Shown: positions 33,788 to 42,192 of the stretch, one piece after another | Position numbering within the stretch: the first letter of the stretch is position 1 | Layout of the letters: each line of letters starts with the position of its first letter | NCBI GenBank assembly: GCA_001798185.1 | Contig: MGRM01000028.1 | Coordinates: 1 to 64,000, forward strand | Direction of reading: 5' to 3' | Source of the DNA: Deltaproteobacteria bacterium RIFCSPHIGHO2_02_FULL_44_16 | GTDB lineage: Bacteria > UBA10199 > 2-02-FULL-44-16 | DNA length: 64,000 bases | Program-made: the position numbers and the translations under genes | The notes under the pieces: generated by a model | What the model was told of the DNA's origin: nothing | The model's database searches: none | The model's input: only the letters and a program-made list of their open reading frames with translations

Positions 33788-34739
33788 AGAACACGTGATT
33801 GGTCTGATTGCAAAGGGGGCCACGCAACCTGCTTCTCTTGCTGTTGGCATTGGCGATGATTGCGCGGTGATAAAGAGAAGCGGTGAAGACTTATTAGTCA
33901 GCAGTGATATCCTTCTTGAGGAGGTTCATTTTCGTTGTCACACCACAGATTTTACATCCCTTGCCGCAAAAGCACTCGCCGTCAATCTCAGCGATATCGC
34001 TGCCATGGGAGGCGAGGCACGTTTTTATACCCTTTCTCTTGGAATTCCCAAAAATATAAGCATCGATGCGATCACGTCCATGGCAGAGGGTTTTCGAAAG
34101 ACGGAAAAAATGTATCAGGTGAGTCTTATGGGAGGAGATACTTGTAAAAGTTTGTCTCATCTTGTTATTTCCATCACCGTTTTAGGAACGGTTCCGTCTG
34201 GAGAAGCTCTCCTGCGCAGTGGCGCTTCTTGCGGAGATGGCATCTATGTGACAGGACCCCTCGGAAGTTCTGCTCTTGGGCTTCGATGTCTTGAAAAGAA
34301 GGTTGATCATCCGAAAGCTCATCCATTTCTTCGCGCTCATCAACTCCCTTCAGCTCAACTTCAGGCAGGAATTCAGCTACGAAAAAGCGGAATGGTGACA
34401 AGTATGATTGATGTGAGCGACGGTCTTTTTCTCGATCTGGAACGAATTGCAAAAGCAAGTGGAGTTGGCTTTGAAATTGAAGTGAAAAATATTCCTCGTG
34501 CCCACAACTTTGAAGCAGTGTGTCGCCTTTGTGATCTCGATCCCATCGAAACGATACTTACTGGCGGTGAAGATTATCAGCTCTGTTTTACGGTGGATGT
34601 AAAAAAAAGCGCGGAGTTTGAAAAAAAATACTCCTATGCCCGCATTGGCACTATTTGTGAACAGGGGCGCGTTGTTGCATTCGATGAAAAGGGAGCTATG
34701 ATCTCTCTTTCTCACAAAGGTTATGACCACTTTGATTAG
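33780..34739 (+). CDS. thiL: Thiamine-monophosphate kinase
   Basis: This 319-residue enzyme phosphorylates thiamine phosphate to thiamine diphosphate, the last step of the cofactor pathway. ThiL/PurM-like motifs are VGIGDDCAVIKRSGEDLLVS with the metal-binding Asp pair, KALAVNLSDIAAMGGEAR, LMGGDTCKS, MIDVSDGLFLDL and GGEDYQLCF. The ATG at 33780 overlaps the end of the upstream gene by 8 bases; a TTG two codons earlier is less likely. It is the last gene of the hrcA-grpE-lipoprotein-thiL run. Confidence 0.94.
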   Translation: MNEEHVIGLIAKGATQPASLAVGIGDDCAVIKRSGEDLLVSSDILLEEVHFRCHTTDFTSLAAKALAVNLSDIAAMGGEARFYTLSLGIPKNISIDAITSMAEGFRKTEKMYQVSLMGGDTCKSLSHLVISITVLGTVPSGEALLRSGASCGDGIYVTGPLGSSALGLRCLEKKVDHPKAHPFLRAHQLPSAQLQAGIQLRKSGMVTSMIDVSDGLFLDLERIAKASGVGFEIEVKNIPRAHNFEAVCRLCDLDPIETILTGGEDYQLCFTVDVKKSAEFEKKYSYARIGTICEQGRVVAFDEKGAMISLSHKGYDHFD

Positions 34740-34755
34740 AATTTGCTTTCAAAGA

Positions 34756-34858
34756 TGTCATCGCGAGCCCGGAGGGCGTGGCGATCTCCTGAAAACATTG
34801 TCTACAGGAGATTGCTTCGTCGTCCCCCAAGATTCGTGGGGGACTTCTCGCAATGACA
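34756..34858. repeat. Dispersed palindromic repeat (TGTCATTGCGAG family), copy B2
   Basis: The repeat begins TGTCATCGCGAGCCCGGAGG and ends CTTCTCGCAATGACA. It is in reverse orientation to copy B1 and shares CAGGAGATTGCTTCGTCG and CCCCCAAGATTCGTGGGGG. It fills the thiL-CNNM gap. No convincing inverted host arms were found around it. Confidence 0.85.
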
Positions 34859-34889
34859 TAATTATTCTTTACAGACTTTAGGAGGCAGT

Positions 34890-35873
34890 TTGGAATTTTA
34901 TTTTCTTCTTTTGCTTTTTCTCTCCGCATTTTTTTCAGGCGCCGAAACAGCGCTTTTTTCACTCTCTGCTCTTGAACGACATCAATTTGAACAATCCAAG
35001 TCCTCAGCAAAAAGAGAAGTGGTGAAATATCTCCGAAAACCGCGCGAAATTTTAGGAACTATTTTATTGGGAAATGAACTGAGCAATGTGTGGCTTTCGA
35101 TTATTGGCGCGGCGCTTGTCAGAGAACTCTATCCAGGGAACATTAAAATACAAACACTCTTGGCCGTTATGATTATCACGCCGATTATTTTGACATTAGG
35201 AGAAATTATTCCGAAAACCATTGCGCAGCAATTGGCGCGCCAACTTGCACCCCTCGTGATTATCCCTTTAAAACTTTTCCATCGTCTGGTCTCTCCCTTT
35301 CGTTTGATTTTGAGCTCCTGTGCAGATGCAGGCATTCGTTTGTTTGGCGGGAAACCTGAAGCAACTGAGCCCATGATTATGGAACAAGAATTTCGTCGGC
35401 TTGTCGATATTGGAAAAGCAGAAGGAGAACTCGTCGAAGAAGAGCGACAACTCATTCATCAGGTTTTTGAATTCACCGAAAAAGTGGTACGCGACATCAT
35501 GACCTCGCAAGAACATCTTTTCATGCTTCCCGTCGATATTTCGTATGAACGGATGCTCGAAGAAATTCGCGCGACCAATTTCAGTCGTATTCCGATTTAC
35601 GAAAAAGATCGGAATCACGTGATCGGTATTTTGCATGTGCGTGATCTCTTTGGATTTCATCAAAAACAACAGCAATCTAAAACAGAGGATATTCGTTCTC
35701 TTCTTCATACTCCTATTTTTGTCAAAGGAGATGAAGCCCTTGAGCCGTTACTTCGTAAATTTCAGGAATACCGTGTGCATATGGCAATTGTGGTAAATGA
35801 AAAACACCGACTTATTGGTATTGTGACGATGCATGATGTGCTCGTGGAGCTTTTTGGGGAGATGAAAGAATGA
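34890..35873 (+). CDS. CNNM/CorC-type membrane protein with CBS pair (first of two)
   Basis: The 327-residue protein has an N-terminal DUF21/CNNM membrane domain (FSGAETALFSLSALERHQFE, LLGNELSNVW, LGEIIPKTIAQQ) and a cytosolic CBS pair (VRDIMTSQEHLFMLP, HMAIVVNEKHRLIGIVTMHD). The family handles Mg2+ or other divalent cations. It lacks the C-terminal CorC/HlyC domain found in the next gene. The start is a TTG at 34890 with a perfect AGGAGG 5 bases upstream. It overlaps the second gene by four bases; the two may form a heteromer. Confidence 0.85.
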   Translation: MEFYFLLLLFLSAFFSGAETALFSLSALERHQFEQSKSSAKREVVKYLRKPREILGTILLGNELSNVWLSIIGAALVRELYPGNIKIQTLLAVMIITPIILTLGEIIPKTIAQQLARQLAPLVIIPLKLFHRLVSPFRLILSSCADAGIRLFGGKPEATEPMIMEQEFRRLVDIGKAEGELVEEERQLIHQVFEFTEKVVRDIMTSQEHLFMLPVDISYERMLEEIRATNFSRIPIYEKDRNHVIGILHVRDLFGFHQKQQQSKTEDIRSLLHTPIFVKGDEALEPLLRKFQEYRVHMAIVVNEKHRLIGIVTMHDVLVELFGEMKE

Positions 35874-37108
35874 GTTTCTTGTTTCTTATTATTGTTCTTG
35901 TCATTTGTATTCTTGGTGAGGGTTTTTTTTCCGGAAGCGAAATGGCGGTCGTCAATGCTGATCGTTTAAAGATTAGGACGGCGTCGAAGAAAGGTTCGCG
36001 ATTTGCAAAAGCAGTTGAAAGTTTAACGGCCAATCCTGCAAAATTCTTTTCAATCACACTTCTCGGAACCAATATTTGTACGGTCACTGCTTCTGTCGTT
36101 ACCACACTTTATATTATTGATCATTATGGTCCTGATTATACAGGATTTGCTCTTCTCATTTTTCCATTCACTCTTATTGTCGGTGAGCTCATTCCAAAAA
36201 GTCTTTATCAATACTATGCGAATCAACTTGTGTTCGTGGTCAGTCCAATTCTTTTGACGATTTCAACGATTTTCAGTCCTGTTGTTTGGGTTTTAGCAAA
36301 ATTCACGGATGCACTTTTGTCACGGGTCAAACGAGAAGAGAGTGAAGTGAGTGTTTCCCGAGAAGCGTTAGAAGCCATGCTCGAAGCAAGTGAGAAAGAG
36401 ACCACAGATGTAAAAGAGGTCGAACGAACGCTTATCTCACGCATTTTTGATCTGGCTGAAACCAGAGTTGGCAACATTAAAACACCCCTTGTCGATGTGG
36501 CGGCTCTTCCTGCTTCAGCCACGCGCGAGGAAGCAATAGCTTTTATCGAAGAGAAGGGATTCACTAAGGTTCCGGTGTATTCTGGAAAATTTTTTAATAT
36601 TCTCGGTGTGCTGCATAACACAGATTTTTTATTTGAAGATGCGAGCAAATCTGTCCGTGAACTGATGCATCCTCCCTATTATGTGCCTGAAGAGATGTCG
36701 TTAGACGAACTTTTTATTTCCATGAAAAAAAAGGGAGAGTTGATTGCGATTGTGGTGGATGAGTATGGAGCGGCAACGGGCATTGTGACCATTGAAGATG
36801 TCATGGAAGAGGTGGTGGGGGAAATTCGCGATGAACACGATGTGGTGCCAACTCATTATCGACGTCTTGGGCACCGGAATTTTCTTGTGAACGGTCGCAT
36901 GGAATTAAAAGAAGCCAATGAACGATTGAAACTCGGTATTGTCGAAGGGGAATATGAAACGATTGCGGGTTACGTGGTGTATCTCGCTAAAAAAATTCCT
37001 GCTCTAGGAGACATCATTGAATCGGACACGTTACGATTTATTGTGCGCAAAGCGACCGATCGGGCGGTTTTAGAGGTGGAGATTCTGGGGAAAGAACCCT
37101 CAAAATGA
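35870..37108 (+). CDS. CNNM/CorC-type membrane protein with CBS pair and CorC domain (second of two)
   Basis: The 412-residue protein has the full order: DUF21 membrane domain (GEGFFSGSEMAVVNADRLKI, LLGTNICTVTASVV, GELIPKSLYQYYAN), CBS pair (RVGNIKTPLVDV, IAIVVDEYGAATGIVTIED) and a C-terminal CorC_HlyC domain (NFLVNGRMELKEANERLKLG, YETIAGYVVYLAKKIPALGD). Members export or sense Mg2+/Co2+. It arose as a paralogue of the upstream gene and is translationally coupled to it. Confidence 0.88.
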   Translation: MSFLFLIIVLVICILGEGFFSGSEMAVVNADRLKIRTASKKGSRFAKAVESLTANPAKFFSITLLGTNICTVTASVVTTLYIIDHYGPDYTGFALLIFPFTLIVGELIPKSLYQYYANQLVFVVSPILLTISTIFSPVVWVLAKFTDALLSRVKREESEVSVSREALEAMLEASEKETTDVKEVERTLISRIFDLAETRVGNIKTPLVDVAALPASATREEAIAFIEEKGFTKVPVYSGKFFNILGVLHNTDFLFEDASKSVRELMHPPYYVPEEMSLDELFISMKKKGELIAIVVDEYGAATGIVTIEDVMEEVVGEIRDEHDVVPTHYRRLGHRNFLVNGRMELKEANERLKLGIVEGEYETIAGYVVYLAKKIPALGDIIESDTLRFIVRKATDRAVLEVEILGKEPSK

Positions 37109-37194
37109 GCTGAAAAATAAGGAATTTTTTTATCACAACTTTTTGCTCGGTTCTACGATAATGAAGAGGTAATAACAATGTACGAGGAGGTTTT

Positions 37195-37899
37195 ATGACA
37201 TTACAAAAGAGCGGCATTATTCGAATCGTAGATCCAATGAAGATCGGAGAGGTTGTAGAACGTCCTTTTACACACGATTGTCGCCCCACTCCTGAGGGAG
37301 AGGTTGATGATCAGTGTCTTATCAGCAGTATTTCTCCCGTTTTGACTCCAAGAGAATTTGCACATCCTGAGTTCGTCAAAGTTCCACTGGTAGATCCTAA
37401 AAAGAGGAGTCCTTCAGATGCAACAGGAAGTTCTGGGAGATATGAGCGTAGCCTTGCCGAGATGAAATATGCTCTTTGGCAGCGAGGTCATTCGCACGCT
37501 TCTTCTATGTCTGCTCTTCGGCGTCGGCTTTTTTCTTCCAAACCTGTTGCAGTAGTAGCTGAACAAACAGTGAAACCAAAAGTTATTCGTCGCACAATGA
37601 ACGGAAAGGCATCTCTTCGTACATACGCAATTAAAGTCCCTGCAAACAATCAACCGACAGAACTTAAAGTGCAGCTGACGCAAAGATTAAAAAATGATGT
37701 GGTTGTGCTCGAAGTGATCGGAACTGATTCTACACGTGTAACCATTACTCAAAAGAATGGATCGACAATCATTCGTGATTCAAATGGGAAACGATTAGAG
37801 CGTTTCTTCATGCAACCTGATAAACGATATGCACTTCAACTTCTTTCAAAGAAGCACACTGCAATAGCCGAGATTTCATTTGATTCGGTACCTGCATAA
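37195..37899 (+). CDS. Hypothetical protein, lineage-specific
   Basis: The 234-residue protein is not recognised. Residues 1-110 are charged with no regular pattern; the C-terminal 90 residues look like small beta strands (ELKVQLTQRLKNDVVVLEVI, TRVTITQKNGSTIIRD). There is no signal peptide or membrane span. A strong ribosome site (GAGGAGG) precedes the ATG, and length and codon pattern support a real gene. It stands alone between the CNNM genes and the convergent alkaline phosphatase gene (5-base gap). Confidence 0.55.
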   Translation: MTLQKSGIIRIVDPMKIGEVVERPFTHDCRPTPEGEVDDQCLISSISPVLTPREFAHPEFVKVPLVDPKKRSPSDATGSSGRYERSLAEMKYALWQRGHSHASSMSALRRRLFSSKPVAVVAEQTVKPKVIRRTMNGKASLRTYAIKVPANNQPTELKVQLTQRLKNDVVVLEVIGTDSTRVTITQKNGSTIIRDSNGKRLERFFMQPDKRYALQLLSKKHTAIAEISFDSVPA

Positions 37900-37904
37900 T
37901 TATC

Positions 37905-39452
37905 TTAACGCGATCTCTCCAACGTCCCTTTCATAAACTGTCCAAGCTCCGCATTATCGATAAATCCGCGAAGATTTTTTGTCACCCTCTCAGGTCCTTT
38001 CATAAAAAGATAAACTGGATCTGAGGTGTGTGTCCCTACTGAAAAGACGTTGAGGGTTTGTAAAGACAAGATGTGATTAAGGCGCGCGCCGTAGTTGTGG
38101 TAGCTTCCAGATTGAAATCGTGGTGAATCTCCAAAAGGTTTTTGAGGATTTTGATCTTGCGGAGCAGTCACCACATAGAGCGCCTGTTCGGGTGTTAACG
38201 TATACGCCGTATGTTCAGAGATTGCTCTCATCAAATCTTTGCTTGCGTTTTGTTCTGTATATCCATTTTTTTCTTTGAGTCGATTGACCATCGGCAAGAG
38301 CATTTCCTTAAATGATTTTTTTTGTTTCAAGAGAAGACCAAATGCTTCATTGTAGGAAGGGAGTTTGTAATCGGTTTCATACGTTGCTCCATTGGGAAAC
38401 GTGACAACGTGAGTTTTTGGGTCTTTCATATAGACAATGCCAAACCCTCCTGTTTCATGATCAGCGGTGACAAGGACCAAGGTATCACGATGTTTTTCAG
38501 CATAGGCAAGCACAACCCCAAGCGCTTTATCAAATGCAAGTGTTTCAGCCAGCTGTGAAGCAGCATCATTGGTATGCGCTGCAACATCAATGAGCCCTCC
38601 TTCCACAAGAAGAAAGAACCCGTCTTTATCTCGCGAAAGAATGTCGAGCGCTTTTTGCGTCATGAGCGACAGAGAAGGAATGGTTGGTGCTTCATCGACA
38701 TCGAGACGATAGGGAAAATAAGTATCACTAAAAATACCCAGAAGTTTTTCTGTTTTTTGAGAATCGATTTTTTCAAGCTGATCTGAAGTACAGACAAAGC
38801 TGTAATTTTTCTTTTTTGCTTCTTCAATGAGATCCATATCGTCACTGCGGTGGCTTTTGTGGTTAATGATCGGAGCAATTCCTTGGCACTCAGGAATATC
38901 TCCAAAAGAGGTATTTTGAGGAATCAGCTCAGCACCACCACCATTGAGCAAGACTTCGATGTTGCTCTCTCGAAGAATATATTCTGCCATTTTTGTTTCT
39001 TGTTTTCGACTTACCGCTGATGCGGAAAAACCAGCAGGGGTTGCATCGGTGAGTCTTGTATCAGAGACAATGCCGATCGCCTTTCCTTTTTTTTGTGCGA
39101 CATCAACCACCGATTCACACTCTTTTCCATCGGGACCGATGCCAACCACATTCACCAGTGTTTTGACACCGCAGGCAAGAGTCGTTGCAGCAGAAGCGGA
39201 ATCGGTCACAGGGCTGTCATAGCTTGAAGTTGTCATGATACTGTAGGCGCCTGTTTTGAGAAACTCTTCCATGTGAAGTGGTGGACTGTGTGGCAGAAGA
39301 GATTGTCGATAGGTGATGGCCTGAGCAACTTGTTGCATCCCCATGCCATCACCAACCACAAAAATAATATTTTTAACCTTCGGTTCTTTTTGAGAGTGAC
39401 ATGCTCCGAGAAAGAGAAGTACGAGCCAGAAAATAAATTTCTTCATCATCAC
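37905..39452 (-). CDS. phoA: Alkaline phosphatase lipoprotein (PhoA family)
   Basis: The 515-residue phosphomonoesterase has a lipoprotein signal (FWLVLLFLGAC, lipobox Cys at about residue 18) that anchors it in the periplasm or outer membrane. Family motifs are VGDGMGMQQV (first metal), DSPVTDSASAATTLACG with the nucleophile Ser, VEGGLIDVAAHTND and TADHETGGFG for the zinc sites. It would release phosphate from organic esters. A PhoB box was not identified. It is divergent from the LarC-like gene with a 62-base spacer. Confidence 0.92.
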   Translation of the reverse strand: MMMKKFIFWLVLLFLGACHSQKEPKVKNIIFVVGDGMGMQQVAQAITYRQSLLPHSPPLHMEEFLKTGAYSIMTTSSYDSPVTDSASAATTLACGVKTLVNVVGIGPDGKECESVVDVAQKKGKAIGIVSDTRLTDATPAGFSASAVSRKQETKMAEYILRESNIEVLLNGGGAELIPQNTSFGDIPECQGIAPIINHKSHRSDDMDLIEEAKKKNYSFVCTSDQLEKIDSQKTEKLLGIFSDTYFPYRLDVDEAPTIPSLSLMTQKALDILSRDKDGFFLLVEGGLIDVAAHTNDAASQLAETLAFDKALGVVLAYAEKHRDTLVLVTADHETGGFGIVYMKDPKTHVVTFPNGATYETDYKLPSYNEAFGLLLKQKKSFKEMLLPMVNRLKEKNGYTEQNASKDLMRAISEHTAYTLTPEQALYVVTAPQDQNPQKPFGDSPRFQSGSYHNYGARLNHILSLQTLNVFSVGTHTSDPVYLFMKGPERVTKNLRGFIDNAELGQFMKGTLERSR

Positions 39453-39514
39453 CTCTGGCGAGAACTGTGTGGCACATCTTGTGGTTTACCTGCGGATAGA
39501 TTAGACAGCCCCCT

Positions 39515-40387
39515 ATGCTGATTGCATATATCGACTGTCTCTCAAAAGTGTCAATTGAAACCTTGCATCAAGCATTGATCAATGCCCCTTTTTCTTTCCC
39601 TCGAGTGGCGCATCAAAAAGCAAATGTTTTGATGACTGATCTTACAAACTTACTTCGGAAACAGAAACTCGTCGTCACTCCAAAAGAAAAACATCTTTTG
39701 GAACAGTTATTTGAACGTATCAGTGGCCTTGACCAGGTGATGGCCTCACCGATTCCCTGCAATCAGCGAACACTCTCCACAAAAACCATCTCTCTCTTGA
39801 AAAATATTCCTCTCAAAAAAGTAAAGACAAAAAAAGAAACCATATCGCCATTGGGAGCTGCGTTGATGGCAAGTATGGTCGATCATTTTGGAGAATCGCC
39901 ACTTCAAAAAATTGAAGCGGTGGGAGAAGCCGATGGTCTGCGTGTCCTTATCGGTGAAGGTTTTCCTGTTCTTATGGTTGAAGCAACCATTGATGACATG
40001 AATCCGCAACTCTATGACTATATAATAGAGCGGCTTTTTGAAGCGGGTGCTGTGGATGTGACATTGCAACCCATCCAAATGAAAAAGAATCGTCCCGCGA
40101 TTCTTCTCTCTTGTCAGTCTCCCTGGGAGAAGAAGGATAAAATTTGTGATCTTATCCTCAAAGAGACGACAACGTTTGGGGTGCGCTATTATCCGGTCGA
40201 GCGAAAAGTACTGACGCGAGAGCTGAAAACAATCGCCACGAAGGTTGGAAAAATTCGTTTTAAAATCGGAAAAGATGAGAAGGGAAATATCATCAAACAA
40301 ATTCCAGAATATGAGGATGTGAAAAGAATTGCTTCCTCCGAAGGAGTGTCTTGCCTTAAGCTCTATCAGAGCCTCTTTCAGAAGTAA
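39515..40387 (+). CDS. Shortened LarC-like (DUF111) nickel-insertion protein
   Basis: LarC inserts nickel into the pincer cofactor of lactate racemase. This 290-residue protein keeps the C-terminal LarC core (VLMVEATIDDMNPQLYDYII, GAVDVTLQPIQMKKNRPAI, FGVRYYPVERKVL). The N-terminal part is short and altered: MLIAYIDCLSKVSIETLHQA recalls the LarC opening YFDCFSGISGDM but lacks the GDM, and the usual His-rich loop is absent. Family members are typically about 390-420 residues. No larB, larE or lactate racemase gene is near. It may be a decayed or specialised form. No clear ribosome site precedes the ATG. Confidence 0.72.
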   Translation: MLIAYIDCLSKVSIETLHQALINAPFSFPRVAHQKANVLMTDLTNLLRKQKLVVTPKEKHLLEQLFERISGLDQVMASPIPCNQRTLSTKTISLLKNIPLKKVKTKKETISPLGAALMASMVDHFGESPLQKIEAVGEADGLRVLIGEGFPVLMVEATIDDMNPQLYDYIIERLFEAGAVDVTLQPIQMKKNRPAILLSCQSPWEKKDKICDLILKETTTFGVRYYPVERKVLTRELKTIATKVGKIRFKIGKDEKGNIIKQIPEYEDVKRIASSEGVSCLKLYQSLFQK

Positions 40388-40418
40388 GGATCTCTTCCTT
40401 GCAATTTAGCGAGGTCTT

Positions 40419-40889
40419 TTGCACACTATCGTCATGCGATTTCATGCTGATGTTGAAAAAATCAAAGATGTAAGTCTTTGTGAGGTTATGAAACAAGAAA
40501 AGGAACTTCGTTCTTTTTTTCGAAAACTTCCGGTTGACCTTGTGTTTCTTCACGGTTCTTTTTCCATGCAGAACATGAAACCACTCAGCGATATTGATAT
40601 CGCCTTACTTTTTCAAAATGACAAAGGAACATTTTCACTGATTGGGAAAATACGCGAGAAAATGGAGGAAGTCTTTGGGCGAACTGATATTGACATTGCC
40701 ATCTTAAATCGTGCTTCACCACTTTTATGGATGAATGTTCTGCAAACCGGAAAACTTCTCTATTGTCGAAATGAAAAGAGCTTCAAACAATTTCGTTTGA
40801 AGACGATCCAACGTTACTTGAATACGAAACATTTGCGTCGTCAGCTTCACCTCTCTCTCCAAGAAGCTGTTTTAAGGAAAGCATCATGA
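40419..40889 (+). CDS. mntA: MntA-type nucleotidyltransferase antitoxin (second module)
   Basis: The 156-residue protein carries the GSX10DXD motif as HGSFSMQNMKPLSDIDIALL at about residues 46-65. It should AMPylate the HepT encoded next. The TTG at 40419 has GAGG 4 bases upstream; the ATG at 40434 is an alternative five codons later with poorer ribosome spacing. It overlaps hepT by four bases. Unlike the module at 13645 it has no ribbon-helix-helix extension, and it is too diverged to be a recent duplicate. Confidence 0.85.
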   Translation: MHTIVMRFHADVEKIKDVSLCEVMKQEKELRSFFRKLPVDLVFLHGSFSMQNMKPLSDIDIALLFQNDKGTFSLIGKIREKMEEVFGRTDIDIAILNRASPLLWMNVLQTGKLLYCRNEKSFKQFRLKTIQRYLNTKHLRRQLHLSLQEAVLRKAS

Positions 40890-41317
40890 CACCTCTGAAA
40901 CAAGAATCGATCTCATCAAAACTTCTTCGAATTCGTCGGAATGTAAAGGAACTGGAGCAGTTGGGAAAACTTCCTTATAAAGCGTATGTGCAAAATATTT
41001 TGCATACATCGACAGCAGAGCGTTTACTGCAAGTGTCGATTGAAGCGATGCTTGATATTGGATCGCATATTGTTGCTGAGGAGAGCTTAGGGGAACCGCT
41101 TGAATATCGCGATGTGTTTCTTCTTTTGATCAAAGGAAAAATTCTTTCAAAAGAAAAAGAGACAGCATTTATCAATCTTGCAGGTCTTCGTAATCGCATT
41201 GTGCATGTCTATGAAGATATCGATCACAAACAAATCTATCGTTTTCTGAAGCATGAATTGGGAGATATCGAATATTTTGTCACTGCGGTGATGCGGTATT
41301 TAAAAAAGCAGAAATGA
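40886..41317 (+). CDS. hepT: HepT-type HEPN ribonuclease toxin (second module)
   Basis: The 143-residue helical HEPN protein has the RX4HXY motif RNRIVHVY at about residues 106-113. It pairs with the MntA gene immediately upstream (ATGA overlap). It ends 8 bases from the convergent ctaB stop. Confidence 0.9.
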   Translation: MTPLKQESISSKLLRIRRNVKELEQLGKLPYKAYVQNILHTSTAERLLQVSIEAMLDIGSHIVAEESLGEPLEYRDVFLLLIKGKILSKEKETAFINLAGLRNRIVHVYEDIDHKQIYRFLKHELGDIEYFVTAVMRYLKKQK

Positions 41318-41325
41318 AATAAATT

Positions 41326-42192
41326 CTATGTTAAAAAATGGTCCAGAATAAGGGCGAGTAACAGCAGGAGCAGATAGACAATCGAATATCCAAAAAGTTT
41401 CCAGGCAACAGGAGTTGTTTTGGTCACAAAAAGATTGATGGTCATGCCGATAAAAATCGCTCCCAGAATGATCGACGTAATTCCATAAAACCGCCCGATG
41501 CTTTCAAAAAGCATAAGTGAAACAGCTACTGGGACGAGAACGAGCGAATAGAGCAAAATCTGTTTGCGTGTCGCTTCATCACCCGCTACAAGTGGCAACA
41601 TAGGAAGTCCCACTTTTGCATAATCTTCTTTGCAGCAAAGAGCGAGTGCCCAGAAGTGGGGCGGCGTCCACAGAAAGATAATCAAAAAGATAAGAAACGG
41701 GATCCAATGCAAGGTTCCCGTTGCTGCAGCCCAACCGATCAGAGGTCCTGTTGCTCCGGCAATGCCGCCGATCACGATGTTGTAGGGCGTCCGTGGTTTG
41801 AGCCACAGTGTGTAATAGAAACTGTAAAAGAGAATGGTGCCAAGCCCTAGAAAAGCCGCAAGCCATCCACCAAATTTCCAAAGTAAAAAGGAACCGAGAA
41901 CACCGGAGAGAATGCTGAAGAGAAGAGCATTTCTCGGTCTTATCTGAGCCAGAGGAAGAGGGCGCTTGCGGGCTGTGCGTGCCATCAGTTTATCGATGTC
42001 ACGTTCAAAGTATTGATTAAAACTATTTGCAGATCCACCAATAATAAAGATCGCAAGGACAAGAATCCAAAGTCGTGACTGCTCTGTGAGAAGACTCCCT
42101 TCAATGACGAGAGCGGTTAAACCACTGAGCGCAAAGAGAAGACTAATGCGCGGTTTAGTGAGATTCAAATAAGCGAACACGTTGTGCCTCAT
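41326..42192 (-). CDS. ctaB: Protoheme IX farnesyltransferase (heme O synthase)
   Basis: This 288-residue membrane prenyltransferase of the UbiA type adds a farnesyl group to heme B, giving heme O. Motifs are NSFNQYFERDIDKLMARTARK (pattern NxxxDxxxD) with KRPLP, and the second site EDYAKVGLPMLP. There are about nine membrane spans. The start at 42192 (MRHNVFAYLNLTKPR) overlaps the end of ctaA by 38 bases; a longer frame would overlap more. It is the last gene of the sco-ctaM-ctaA-ctaB assembly operon. Confidence 0.95.
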   Translation of the reverse strand: MRHNVFAYLNLTKPRISLLFALSGLTALVIEGSLLTEQSRLWILVLAIFIIGGSANSFNQYFERDIDKLMARTARKRPLPLAQIRPRNALLFSILSGVLGSFLLWKFGGWLAAFLGLGTILFYSFYYTLWLKPRTPYNIVIGGIAGATGPLIGWAAATGTLHWIPFLIFLIIFLWTPPHFWALALCCKEDYAKVGLPMLPLVAGDEATRKQILLYSLVLVPVAVSLMLFESIGRFYGITSIILGAIFIGMTINLFVTKTTPVAWKLFGYSIVYLLLLLLALILDHFLT

